Below are positions 5,915-14,928 of a stretch of 64,000 nt of DNA, piece after piece. The stretch's first letter is position 1. Each line of letters starts with the position of its first letter. Below the pieces are notes generated by a model, which was not told where the DNA came from, searched no databases, and was given only the letters and a program-made list of their open reading frames with translations. This stretch comes from Lachnospiraceae bacterium (GTDB lineage Bacteria; Bacillota; Clostridia; Lachnospirales; Lachnospiraceae), in assembly GCA_017465845.1 (NCBI GenBank), contig JAFTVH010000016.1:1-64000 (forward strand). The letters are read 5' to 3'. The translations under genes and the position numbers were made by a program.

Positions 5915-7927
5915 TTATAAACTATATTCCTGTCTCGCAATCACATGATCCTGATAAGCCCGGTCCAGTTCTACAAAGTATGCGCTCCAGCCCCAGATTC
6001 GTACGATCAGTTGAGGATAGTGTTCAGGATGAGCCTGAGCCTGTTTCAGTGTATCAGCATTGACTGCATTTAGCTGCAGCTGGTGTCCGCCCATGAGAAC
6101 GAACTGTTTTACATACTGTCCTACCTGCGCCACAGCCTCCGGAGTCTTGAAAATCGTGTCATGGAACTCCAAAGTCAATGGACCGCCGTTGATCGTTCTG
6201 GACAGACTTGGCTTTGTCATGGAGCGAAGCACAGAGAAGGGGCCATCAGTACGGGTGAACAGGCTGATGGAATAGTTGGCTGCGAAAGGCTCACCCTTTC
6301 TGCGGCCATCCGGAGAAGCTCCGATCTCTTCCGCAGACCACAGATAGTACATGGCAGAACCGGTTCCTGCGCGGTAGCATCCGCCCAAGCAGTTCTTCTT
6401 GCCTTCCAGAGCATCGGCGATTGTATCTAACAGCCACACCAGATTTTCGTCAGCCTTATCACTGTTCGTTCCAAGCTTAGGTGTCTCAAAACGAAGCATG
6501 TGAAGCAGTTCAGGGTCTTTGGCAAAGTCGCTGTCTACGCCGGCTATCAGTCTCTCTGCCGTCACATCTTTGGTGTCAAACACATGCTCCATAATGGCAG
6601 TGAGGGAGTCGGCAGCAGTGGACAGGCCTACATTGTGGATTCCGAAGTTCTGGTACTTGGGCGTATCCATCAGTAGATTCAGGAAAGGTGCCGGAACGAA
6701 CCACAGATCTTTGATATTATCGCAGATAGCATCCAGACCGGTCCGGATTTCATCGGCAACCGCCTTGTAGAAATCTTCCAGGCACTGACAGCCGGGCAAG
6801 TCTCTGTGAAGACAGGTATCTATCACCTTGGGAACGGACAGGGCTGCAATGTTAGCTACATCTCTTCCAACGCCCGGAATAATGAACTCCCAGCAGGCGG
6901 CCACAGTATATTCTACAGCATCCTCGGGCGCATAACCCATTTCAATCAGCCCGGGGAGAACTACATCGTCGTTGGAATACTGAGGGAAGCCTAAGCCTAC
7001 CTTGGTCAGTTCACTGCACATCGTGTAAATTTCATCCGGCGTATCTTTGTCAACACGGATATTGATCTTAGGGTCGATCAGCTTCAGTTCCTGGCTGGCT
7101 TTCAGACACAGCTCACTGAGCAGATTAAAGCCGCAGCTTCCGTCCTTTGTCTTACCGCCCAGCATCAGGCTCTGGCCGTTGTCGCCCTGTTGTACGCCCG
7201 GATAGAGATCGCTGTCACGATTCAAGGAGAGGAAAAATTCCTCCACCAGCTCCAGGGCATCTTCTTTTGTCAAAATACCTGCTTCCATATCCTGTTTCAG
7301 GAAGGGATACAGATACTGGTCCACACGCCCCAGGGTGTTATGGTAGTCACCCTCCAGCCAGAGGGCAAAGTTGATGATTCTGACGCACTGCAGTGCTTCA
7401 CGGAAGCTTCTTGCACCATAGGCAGGGACCTGCTCCAGCACATGAGCCAGAGCGGAGCGGCCGTCAGCAAGTGCAGCATGCCCTTCAGCCAATACGGTGC
7501 GGCTCTCAGCAAGTGCAGCCTGACGATAGCGCTCCACCAGTCCTAAAATGGCATCGATAGACCGACAGCCGTAAGTATCGCTTTCGTCTTTCAAAGCCAA
7601 CAGGCCATTCTTTAATATTTTGCCATAGTCAACAGTCAGATTAGAGGGATAACCGGATTCATGGATGTAATGCTTTGACCGAATTTCTTCCCATTCTTCT
7701 TTGGTGAAAACATCGGGAATGTTCTTCGTAGTGCGCAGGAAACAGATTTTCTCATCCCCTAAGAACATGGGCTCCTGCTCTTTGCAGAGCCATTCGAAAC
7801 GGCGGGTCATCCTCTCGATGGGAGTAAGTCCTGCAACGGAATATTCCTGTGCGATTTCAGGCAGCTCTCTGCGCAGCGTGCGGTGTGATTTTTCTATAAC
7901 GATGGTTTGATATAATTGTGTGTTCAT
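5915..7927 (-). CDS. Glycyl radical enzyme of unknown substrate (PFL/dehydratase family)
   Basis: A 670-residue glycyl radical enzyme, shorter than PFL, CutC or glycerol dehydratase (about 760-850). Near the C-terminus RIWGWSAYF holds the radical Gly at about 646 in the family pattern R-[VI]-x-G-[YW]-x. The active-site loop reads AACWEF with Cys345 and Glu347: the Cys-x-Glu pair of dehydratases and lyases is kept, but Trp stands between them and Phe replaces the usual Pro of GCVEP. Residues about 137-163 are a heptad-like repeat insert. AGGAGG lies 8 nt before the ATG. There are no microcompartment genes nearby. The gene is paired with the activase downstream. The reaction cannot be assigned from the sequence. 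Confidence 0.88.
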   Translation of the reverse strand: MNTQLYQTIVIEKSHRTLRRELPEIAQEYSVAGLTPIERMTRRFEWLCKEQEPMFLGDEKICFLRTTKNIPDVFTKEEWEEIRSKHYIHESGYPSNLTVDYGKILKNGLLALKDESDTYGCRSIDAILGLVERYRQAALAESRTVLAEGHAALADGRSALAHVLEQVPAYGARSFREALQCVRIINFALWLEGDYHNTLGRVDQYLYPFLKQDMEAGILTKEDALELVEEFFLSLNRDSDLYPGVQQGDNGQSLMLGGKTKDGSCGFNLLSELCLKASQELKLIDPKINIRVDKDTPDEIYTMCSELTKVGLGFPQYSNDDVVLPGLIEMGYAPEDAVEYTVAACWEFIIPGVGRDVANIAALSVPKVIDTCLHRDLPGCQCLEDFYKAVADEIRTGLDAICDNIKDLWFVPAPFLNLLMDTPKYQNFGIHNVGLSTAADSLTAIMEHVFDTKDVTAERLIAGVDSDFAKDPELLHMLRFETPKLGTNSDKADENLVWLLDTIADALEGKKNCLGGCYRAGTGSAMYYLWSAEEIGASPDGRRKGEPFAANYSISLFTRTDGPFSVLRSMTKPSLSRTINGGPLTLEFHDTIFKTPEAVAQVGQYVKQFVLMGGHQLQLNAVNADTLKQAQAHPEHYPQLIVRIWGWSAYFVELDRAYQDHVIARQEYSL

Positions 7928-8022
7928 ACTGAATACCTCCTATGGCTAAAGTATAAGAAGATTCGCTTGACATGAAAAGAAAACGGTTATAGTATAATAG
8001 CCAAAAGTTATCTTTGTTGGAT

Positions 8023-8066
8023 ACAAAAAAGTGGGAAGTTACCGTAATGGCAGCTCTCCACTTTTA
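8023..8066 (-). terminator. Terminator of the truncated AAA-ATPase gene
   Basis: On the minus strand AAAAGTGG and CCACTTTT form the base of an imperfect hairpin enclosing GAGCTGCC/GGTAACTTC-type pairing, and TTTTTT follows. It starts 18 nt after the stop at 8084. Confidence 0.75.
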
Positions 8067-8083
8067 TGAAAACGCATTTGTTA

Positions 8084-9280
8084 TTATTGATTGTGTCCAC
8101 TATTCATGATATTTTTCAATTTTACATGTGTGCTTTTTCGTTTGCCATGCTTGACTGCACGAATAAATTCTTCCCGAACCTCCTCATTTGGAATAAAGAC
8201 TTCCTTGCTTTCAATGTCGTATGCAAGGTAGCCCAAATGAACCAGTAGAGTAAACACATCGTCCCGGCTTTCTAAAGATGTCATATCATTTTGGAAGGTC
8301 CCTGTGTCAATCTTGCACCGCTTTCCTCCAAGCATATCTATGATAGCATCTTTCAACCCATCTCGATTTAAGTCAATATAAATTTTCAGTGATTCATATG
8401 TTTCTGTCTGAGTCCAGTAATTTCCGAATTTACCGTTGAAAATGGCTTTAATAATGGAATTGGGATTGTACACATGCTCAATTTTATCAAATCGATATCC
8501 ATCGTACCATCTGCGTGCTTTCTCAAAGTCAAGATGATGCTCGTGACACAGATTGCAAACCTCCTCTTCCGTGAAGCCTACGAACTGTGCTAAAGGACCT
8601 GGTTCAAGCATTGTAAATTCATAAAAATCCGTCAGTGCCGACTGTGTTCCATACTTTTTTATGGGAAGAATGCCGGTCATGTATGCTCCAATGATGATTT
8701 GTGATGTTTGATTGCTTTTAAACAGACTGCGCAGTAATTGAATATACGTCTGCTGTACTTCTGTGTTATTTTTGGCTTCCCGGAACAAGGCATCCCATTC
8801 ATCAATGACGATGAAAAATTTTTTCCCGGTTTTGGCATTGATTTGTAAAAGAGCCTTGAACAGCGACGTCGTATTTTCCCGGATACAGTCAGGGAATGCA
8901 TCTCTTAGTTCATCAATTACATCTTTCTGGATAACGTTAACGGTGTCACCAATGTGATCAGCAACTGAAATAAAAGATGTGATATCCAGAGACAATACAT
9001 CATAGTTGTTCAGATGCTTTTCAAAACCGGAATTTTTATGCTTTCCTATTTTTAAATTCTCGAATAATACTTTGGATTTTGCACCTTTGGAATAATATGC
9101 AACGAGCATTTTTGCGGCAAAGGATTTTCCAAATCGCCTGGGACGGCTAAAACAAGTCAATTTTTTGGTTGTGCCAAGAACCTGGTTCGTATACGCAATC
9201 AATTCTGATTTATCAACATATAAACCATCCTTCAAAATTTCTTCGAAACCATCTGCTGGTGGGTTAAGGTAAAATCCCAT
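8084..9280 (-). CDS. AAA-ATPase-like protein lacking its PD-(D/E)XK domain
   Basis: A 398-residue member of the AAA-ATPase_like family (PF09820 type). SRPRRFGKS (residues 45-53) is the Walker A motif, FFIVIDEWD is Walker B, and YMTGILPIKKYG and RRWYDGYRF are family motifs. Relatives in this window (26961, 57362) run to about 560 residues and end in a nuclease-like PD-(D/E)XK domain. This copy stops after EEFIRAVKHGKRKSTHVKLK, so about 150 residues are gone, and a terminator follows at once. The ATG at 9280 has AAAGGG upstream; the GTG at 9289 does not. The cellular role of the family is unknown; defence or mobile-element links have been suggested. Confidence 0.8.
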   Translation of the reverse strand: MGFYLNPPADGFEEILKDGLYVDKSELIAYTNQVLGTTKKLTCFSRPRRFGKSFAAKMLVAYYSKGAKSKVLFENLKIGKHKNSGFEKHLNNYDVLSLDITSFISVADHIGDTVNVIQKDVIDELRDAFPDCIRENTTSLFKALLQINAKTGKKFFIVIDEWDALFREAKNNTEVQQTYIQLLRSLFKSNQTSQIIIGAYMTGILPIKKYGTQSALTDFYEFTMLEPGPLAQFVGFTEEEVCNLCHEHHLDFEKARRWYDGYRFDKIEHVYNPNSIIKAIFNGKFGNYWTQTETYESLKIYIDLNRDGLKDAIIDMLGGKRCKIDTGTFQNDMTSLESRDDVFTLLVHLGYLAYDIESKEVFIPNEEVREEFIRAVKHGKRKSTHVKLKNIMNSGHNQ

Positions 9281-9523
9281 TTTCAACACGCCCTTTCTGA
9301 AATGCCATTAATTACATAGTTGGAAACTTATTGTTATATATTATACTTTAAAAACTGGAGAATTACCAGTGTACTGACATATTTTGTGAACGAAAAAGGT
9401 ATTGGCTATATTGACGCAAGAAAGGACAGAAGGTAAAATACCAATAGGAGAAGGGATACTAAGTTACGGACAACCATTTTGCATAACATGACACAATAAA
9501 TGACATTGTTTGAGGTGAGGATT

Positions 9524-10339
9524 ATGTTATATCAACACGAGAATTCTGTGGGCAAGAATTTTTATGAATGCATTCAATATCATGATTTTTATTACGTGCC
9601 TCATATGCACCGTCATCCCGAGCTGATCTATGTGCGGGAAGGAGAGGTACTTGTGGAATCAAGCGGCGGATGTGTAGAGACCATCGGAAAGGGAGAGTAC
9701 GCCCTGGTGCTGCCCAACTGTATCCACGGCTACACCACGCCGAATCATTCTCTGGTGGACGTCTGTATTTTTTCCCAGGATTATGCATCTTCTTTTTTTA
9801 AGGATGTAAGGGGAAAGAAAGCAGACAGGACACGTTTCCTGTGCAGGCCGGCTATTTCGGAACTTGTGACCCGGGAAATGTTTGTGACGGACCGTGTGCC
9901 GGATCTCTACCTGATGAAATCCATGGTCTATGCAGTGCTGCATGAGTATCACAACCAGGTATCTTTTTCCAGGGTGGAAAGCAAGAACGAACTGCTTTTG
10001 AATCAAATCGTGGGATATGTGGAGGCCAATTATACAGAGGACATTTCTTTAAAGGGTATGGGGGAAGCTTTGGGTTACGAGCCGCATTATCTTTCCAGAT
10101 ATTTTCATGACCGGATTCCCATGCATTTTTCTAAATACGTGAACTGGTATCGGGTGGATATGGCAACGGAGCTTCTGCGCAATACAGAGCTGCCTATTAC
10201 GGAGATTGCGGCCAGAAGCGGTTTCCAGAGTCTGAGGAGCTTTAACAGGGTGTATCGGGACTTTACGGGGATTACACCAAGTGAGGAAGTGCGCCTGCCA
10301 TTGGGTGGGGCACATCATTCATATCTGATGCAAGACTAA
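9524..10339 (+). CDS. AraC-family transcriptional regulator
   Basis: A 271-residue regulator. The N-terminal cupin (HMHRHPELIYVREGEVLVES, then GEYALVLPNCIHGYT) is expected to bind a small sugar-like ligand. The C-terminal pair of helix-turn-helices includes ISLKGMGEALGYEPHYLSRY and LPITEIAARSGFQSLRSFN, followed by FTGITPSEE. The ATG at 9524 is preferred because AGGTGAGG lies 4 nt upstream; an ATG at 9500 has no site. It precedes the Gfo/Idh/MocA oxidoreductase in the same direction, which is the likely target. The 240 bp upstream contain only AT-rich sequence. Confidence 0.9.
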   Translation: MLYQHENSVGKNFYECIQYHDFYYVPHMHRHPELIYVREGEVLVESSGGCVETIGKGEYALVLPNCIHGYTTPNHSLVDVCIFSQDYASSFFKDVRGKKADRTRFLCRPAISELVTREMFVTDRVPDLYLMKSMVYAVLHEYHNQVSFSRVESKNELLLNQIVGYVEANYTEDISLKGMGEALGYEPHYLSRYFHDRIPMHFSKYVNWYRVDMATELLRNTELPITEIAARSGFQSLRSFNRVYRDFTGITPSEEVRLPLGGAHHSYLMQD

Positions 10340-10437
10340 CAGAGCAATTAATGACTGTTTTATTGGTGAAAACGGCTTGAAAAAGGATGTACCAGGGTGT
10401 AAACTTTATTTGATATATGTAGATAGAAAGTAGCAGA

Positions 10438-10466
10438 TCACAGTTTTTCCGTAAGTGCAACTGTGA
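10438..10466 (+). promoter_or_regulatory. Leader hairpin before the oxidoreductase gene
   Basis: TCACAGTT (10438-10445) and AACTGTGA (10459-10466) form an 8-bp stem just upstream of the AAGGAG site. No T-run follows. It could be a regulator-binding dyad or an mRNA-stabilising hairpin. Confidence 0.45.
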
Positions 10467-10495
10467 CAGCTGCAGCAGACAAAAGGAGAAAGATA

Positions 10496-11539
10496 ATGAA
10501 GAAGAATATTGCAGTCATCGGATATGGCGGACAGGGCGCATGGCACTGCAAGCAGATCTTGAACAGTGATGTAGCCCGGTTAGTCGGGATATATGATATT
10601 AAAGAAGCAAGGTGTCAGGCAGCCGCAGAGAACGGAATTCATGTATACGGCAGCGCACAGGAGCTGCTTGCGGACGAGCAGGTAGAAGCTGTGGTGGTAG
10701 CAACCCCTAATGACAGCCATAAGCAGCTTGTAATCGATGCATTGAATGCAGGAAAGAATGTCATCTGTGAGAAACCGGTAGAAATGAGCGTAGAAGCGTT
10801 CGACAGTATGTGTGAAGCAGCCAAGGCCAATCACAAGCTGTTCACCGTTCATCAGAATCGCCGTTGGGATGTAGATTACCTGGCTATCAAGCAGATTGTG
10901 GAAAGTAAGGAAATCGGAGATGTCATCCGCATTGAATCCAGAATCCACGGTTCCAGAGGAATCCCCAGTGACTGGAGATGCACCAAGGCTCAGGGCGGCG
11001 GTATGCTTTTAGACTGGGGTGTACATCTGATTGACCAGTTGCTGCAGATTTTTGCAGAGGAAGAGATTACCGGTGTTCACTGCGATATGACTAATATTAC
11101 CGGTACAGAGGTAGATGACGGAATCCGTCTGACCATCTATTTCGCAAGCGGCAAGACTGCCTATGTGGAAGTAGGAACCTATAATTTCCTGGCAATGCCC
11201 AGATTTTACATGCAGTGCAGTCAGGGAACAGCCCTGATCAGCGACTGGACCAAGAAAGCTCATGTGGCAAGATTAAAGGCATGGAATGAGAAGGATGTGC
11301 TGCCGGTACAGACAGCTGCCGGTATTACCAAGACCATGGCGCCCAGAGATGAGTTGACCCTGGACGAGTATGATGTGGAAAGACCGGCCAGCGATGTCCA
11401 TGATTTCTACCGCAACTTCTGTGCAGCACTGGATGGAAAGGAAGAACCTAAGATTACCCAGCCTCAGGTGAGAAGAGTGCTTCAGGTGATGGAAGCAGGC
11501 TTCAAGTCCGCACAGGAAAGACAGACAATCTGGTTCTGA
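10496..11539 (+). CDS. Gfo/Idh/MocA-family oxidoreductase
   Basis: A 347-residue NAD(P)-dependent sugar or inositol dehydrogenase-like enzyme. The Rossmann motif IAVIGYGGQGAWHCKQI is at the N-terminus. EKPVEMS carries the family Lys of EKP, and LLDWGVHLIDQLLQI carries the conserved GxHxxD-type catalytic His. Length is normal. AAGGAG with a 7-nt gap sets the ATG at 10496; the reading frame is open 11 codons further up but without a ribosome site. It follows the AraC regulator by 156 bp and ends 1 bp from the convergent MFS gene. The substrate is not identifiable. Confidence 0.9.
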   Translation: MKKNIAVIGYGGQGAWHCKQILNSDVARLVGIYDIKEARCQAAAENGIHVYGSAQELLADEQVEAVVVATPNDSHKQLVIDALNAGKNVICEKPVEMSVEAFDSMCEAAKANHKLFTVHQNRRWDVDYLAIKQIVESKEIGDVIRIESRIHGSRGIPSDWRCTKAQGGGMLLDWGVHLIDQLLQIFAEEEITGVHCDMTNITGTEVDDGIRLTIYFASGKTAYVEVGTYNFLAMPRFYMQCSQGTALISDWTKKAHVARLKAWNEKDVLPVQTAAGITKTMAPRDELTLDEYDVERPASDVHDFYRNFCAALDGKEEPKITQPQVRRVLQVMEAGFKSAQERQTIWF

Positions 11540-11540
11540 C

Positions 11541-12797
11541 TTACGCTTTCTTACGTACAAATGCCATCCGTACATAAAGCAGTGCAATCATCACGATAAT
11601 GAAAGCAACGGCAGAGACTACCTGCTGTGCATATACATTCAGTCCCAGGAAACGGTTTCCGTTCGACTGAATATAGGAAACCAGGGGACTGAATGCCAGG
11701 GTTGCCAGAAAGCCGCACAGGCCGGAGGCAGCCTGGCACACTGCCAGAGAGTCGGCGCGCTTCTCAAAAGGTACGTAGTCAAAGACAAGATTGATCAGCG
11801 CACTGTTGATACCGCCCAGTGCAGCACCATGGCAGATACTGTAAAGGATGTACATAAGCGCACCGTTTGAAGGTACTGTGAAAGCGATGAACAAATACCC
11901 CAATCCAAGTATCATAAGGCATTTCTGAATCATGTTCGTAAAGGATGTTTTGTCAGCATAAGAACCCCAAAATCTGGAAAATAAAATACGCACGATACTC
12001 CTGATGATACTGAGGATAGATACAAATTTCAGACTAAAGCCCAGCTCATGGATTTCGTAAGTACCGTAAAAGGGAGTAGCAACATAAGTGGAAATATAAT
12101 AAAGTACAAATAAGACAGTTACATGAATGACATCTTTGTTGCCCACAACATCCCTGATACTATGTAAGATATCTTTCTTGGGAGCTTCCGGTATCTCCGG
12201 TTCCGGTGTCAGCACCATCGTTAAAGTATGAAGTAACATCAGCACGAAGATTACGACAGCTGAAAGCACAAAGGCCGTCCTGACTTCTCCTTTTTCCGAA
12301 AAATAATCCACCAATGCTCCCATACCGTAAGAAAAAGACATACCGGCAATCAGGGAAAGGATTTCCTTGTTAGCAGTGAATCTTCCGCGATGATGATCAT
12401 CTACAAGGGACATCAGCCAGTTAATCTTCTTGGGATGAGCAAAATAGTAAATAAGGTAGGCCGAAAAAATTGAGGCTACAAACAAAACAGTTTTGCATTT
12501 CCCTGACACAGGAAAAATCGGTATCACGTAAAGCAGCATAAACAACAGCTGATTTACCACGCTCATGATAATGACAAAGCTTTTTACCTGCTTACGGCGT
12601 AAGAATACGGAAAGCATCTGGAAGAGGCAGCCCAGGGAAATTACAGAAGACAGAATACCGGTTAGGCTGTCCGAAAATCCCAGTTCTTTCGTGAGTGTCG
12701 CCAGAAAAGAGCTTGCCACCAGAATCGAAATCAGATATTCCAGAGCAGCTTCAAACAGATACATTAATTGTCCGCGTTTTAAATCTTTAGAATTCAT
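11541..12797 (-). CDS. MFS transporter
   Basis: A 418-residue polytopic membrane protein with about 12 hydrophobic segments of the major facilitator type. The long cytoplasmic loop after helix 6 (TPEPEIPEAPKKDILHSIRD) splits it in two halves. RGRFTANKEILSL in the first half and FWGSYADKTSF in the second correspond to the loop 2-3 and 8-9 motifs. AAGGAG lies 9 nt before the ATG at 12797; the open frame extends 72 codons further up through the divergent promoter and is not used. It is divergent from the LacI-type regulator, which probably controls it. The substrate is probably a sugar, by context. Confidence 0.85.
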   Translation of the reverse strand: MNSKDLKRGQLMYLFEAALEYLISILVASSFLATLTKELGFSDSLTGILSSVISLGCLFQMLSVFLRRKQVKSFVIIMSVVNQLLFMLLYVIPIFPVSGKCKTVLFVASIFSAYLIYYFAHPKKINWLMSLVDDHHRGRFTANKEILSLIAGMSFSYGMGALVDYFSEKGEVRTAFVLSAVVIFVLMLLHTLTMVLTPEPEIPEAPKKDILHSIRDVVGNKDVIHVTVLFVLYYISTYVATPFYGTYEIHELGFSLKFVSILSIIRSIVRILFSRFWGSYADKTSFTNMIQKCLMILGLGYLFIAFTVPSNGALMYILYSICHGAALGGINSALINLVFDYVPFEKRADSLAVCQAASGLCGFLATLAFSPLVSYIQSNGNRFLGLNVYAQQVVSAVAFIIVMIALLYVRMAFVRKKA

Positions 12798-12891
12798 AAT
12801 GTTCACTCCTTTTTTGTTCTGACTAAATTTATAAAATAAATTCTGTCGGAAAACAATAGGCGAAACACACTTCGAAACTTTTTCGTAAATC

Positions 12892-12920
12892 TTGAGTATT
12901 CTCCCCGAAATAGGTATAAT
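12892..12920 (+). promoter_or_regulatory. Promoter of the LacI-type regulator
   Basis: TTGAGT (12892-12897), a 17-nt spacer and TATAAT (12915-12920). It lies 32 bp before the start codon. The divergent MFS promoter must lie in the same 155 bp, so a single operator here could control both genes. Confidence 0.75.
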
Positions 12921-12952
12921 GTAGATACCAAAGCAGAAAGGAACGTATCCAT

Positions 12953-13921
12953 ATGACCATGCGGGAACTGGCAGCGCTTGCAAATGTCTCAGTATCCACA
13001 GTGAGCAAGGCATTTCATGATGCCGAGGATGTAAGCGAAGAAACTAAGGCGCATATTTTCGAGGTTGCGAAAAAATACGGTTGTTTCGGAAAATATTATA
13101 AAGGAAAATATGATAAGCAGGTGATTGCCATCGTGTGCCCGGAGCTTGGCAGTGCCTATTACAGTGCATATGTGCAGAGACTGCAGAAACTCGTAGAGAA
13201 AAGCGGCGGAATCGCACTTGTCTCCACGGATAATTTTGAAAGTGACAATCAGCAGGAACTGATGGATTATTATGCTTCCTATCTGAAAGTGGACGGAATA
13301 TTTGTGATCGGCTTAAAAGCACCTCTAAAAAAGGGGTACAGCATACCTATAGTGTCTTTGTTAGGTGATACCCATAGTACGCTTGATTCCATACAGGTAG
13401 ATCTTGCACCGCCCATCAAAGAAGCGGTAGCCTATCTTGACGCACTGGGGCATAAGTGCATTGCTTTTGCCGGGGAAAAGCTTACTACCGGCAAGAAAAG
13501 ACTTTTCCTTGAAGCCACACAAGGGCTGGGCGGAAGGTATGACATCGTTCAAAGCGAGTACCGGTTTGAAAAGGCTGGGGAGGATGCGGTCAGACAGATT
13601 TTAAATTTGGGGGAGAGACCTACGGCGATTGTCTGTGCATATGACAATATTGCTTTTGGCGTTATCCGGTATCTGAATGAACAGGGGTATTCCGTGCCGG
13701 GAGATTTCTCTGTTATGGGTATGGACAATGTCAATACTGGGCAGTACATGGAGCATTCCCTGACATCTATAGACTCAAGCCCTGATGAGGTCTGCGCCAT
13801 TGCATGGGATCTGATGCAGAAGAAGCAGAAGAATTGTTATTACCGGCTGAGCCAGAGGATTATTGTAACAGGGAAATTGATTATTCGGGAAACGACAGAT
13901 AAACCAAAAGTATGGGGGTGA
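12953..13921 (+). CDS. LacI-family transcriptional regulator
   Basis: A 322-residue repressor. The N-terminal helix-turn-helix MTMRELAALANVSVSTVSKA and the hinge region SEETKAHIFEVAKKYG are typical. A periplasmic-binding-protein-like ligand domain follows (VIAIVCPELGSAYYSAYVQR, later AIVCAYDNIAFGVIRYL and PGDFSVMGMDN). AAAGGA is 10 nt upstream of the ATG. It is divergent from the MFS carrier and is followed 32 bp later by an AraC-type regulator in the same direction. The ligand is probably a sugar taken up by the carrier, by context. Confidence 0.93.
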   Translation: MTMRELAALANVSVSTVSKAFHDAEDVSEETKAHIFEVAKKYGCFGKYYKGKYDKQVIAIVCPELGSAYYSAYVQRLQKLVEKSGGIALVSTDNFESDNQQELMDYYASYLKVDGIFVIGLKAPLKKGYSIPIVSLLGDTHSTLDSIQVDLAPPIKEAVAYLDALGHKCIAFAGEKLTTGKKRLFLEATQGLGGRYDIVQSEYRFEKAGEDAVRQILNLGERPTAIVCAYDNIAFGVIRYLNEQGYSVPGDFSVMGMDNVNTGQYMEHSLTSIDSSPDEVCAIAWDLMQKKQKNCYYRLSQRIIVTGKLIIRETTDKPKVWG

Positions 13922-13953
13922 GTAAATAGGATTATAAGAGAAAGGAAACGCAC

Positions 13954-14763
13954 ATGGCCAACATAACTTCCGCATCCAAGCTCGTTTTTTTCAAAGCTGA
14001 AAAATATAGATACAACCGAAAACACATCTTTGATACCAGTAACTGCCCCCGCCCCCACTTTTGCATGGGTCTTATCCTGGAAGGGGAAGGCACCTTTTGG
14101 GACTGTGAAGCAGATGAATACATACATGTGACACCGGGAGATATCATCTTTGTTCCCATTACTTCCAGATACATTTCCGAGTGGAAGGGGAATCCGGAAG
14201 TCTCTTATATCAGTATGCACTTTATCTTTGACTGGCCCGCTATTTTCTCCAGACACAGGGACTTCTTACTGCAGAAAGTGACTGTGGAGGATGCAGAGCA
14301 TGTCAGGCAGATCTTCGAATATGTACTTGCAAATTATGATCAGGATGAGGTTTCTCAGTTGACAGTTCTGAGCAAGTTCTACGATATTTTAAGTGTGATT
14401 TTGCCGAAGCTGCAGACCAGGCAGCGAAAGGAAATTGATGCAAGAATAAGCAAAGCGATTGCTTATATGGAAAAGCACTATACAGACGATATCTCCATAG
14501 AAAATCTTGCAGATATAAGCACTATGAGCGTTTCGCGTTTCTTCCCGAACTTTAAGAAGGCTATGGGGGTGACGGCGATAGAATATCTGAATCATTACCG
14601 TGTGTCTAAGGCGATTATTTTGCTGATGAATGACAGCGATTTGTCCATCGAGAATATCAGTGAACAGGTGGGATTTGAATCGGCAGCGTATTTCCGCAGG
14701 GTATTTAAAAAGGTGACGGGAAAATCGCCTCGTGAATATCGCAAAACCTCCATGGAACTGTAG
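13954..14763 (+). CDS. AraC-family transcriptional regulator
   Basis: A 269-residue regulator with an N-terminal cupin (HFCMGLILEGEGTFWDCEAD, PGDIIFVPITSRY) and a C-terminal AraC DNA-binding domain (ISIENLADISTMSVSRFFPN, LSIENISEQVGFESAAYFRR, VTGKSPREYRK). AAAGGA is 8 nt before the ATG. It follows the LacI-type gene by 32 bp and is probably in its operon. A terminator follows. The target may be the quinone reductase-like gene or the glycoside hydrolase downstream. Confidence 0.9.
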   Translation: MANITSASKLVFFKAEKYRYNRKHIFDTSNCPRPHFCMGLILEGEGTFWDCEADEYIHVTPGDIIFVPITSRYISEWKGNPEVSYISMHFIFDWPAIFSRHRDFLLQKVTVEDAEHVRQIFEYVLANYDQDEVSQLTVLSKFYDILSVILPKLQTRQRKEIDARISKAIAYMEKHYTDDISIENLADISTMSVSRFFPNFKKAMGVTAIEYLNHYRVSKAIILLMNDSDLSIENISEQVGFESAAYFRRVFKKVTGKSPREYRKTSMEL

Positions 14764-14767
14764 TGGT

Positions 14768-14816
14768 CAGACGATAGAATAGTTCTGTTTTGTGGCATCA
14801 TTCTATCTGTTTTTTC
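14768..14816 (+). terminator. Rho-independent terminator
   Basis: GATAGAAT (14773-14780) pairs with ATTCTATC (14800-14807), with CAGAC/TGT partial extension, and TTTTTT follows at 14810-14815. It ends the LacI-AraC operon. Confidence 0.8.
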
Positions 14817-14928
14817 CTCTGGTTAATATGGTAACATAATGGTAAAGTAGTTACGGTTCGGTTTGGGTCTGAAACGTAACACAAAGTAACTGCAGACCAT
14901 ATTGGCAGCAAAGAAATGGAGAAAACAT

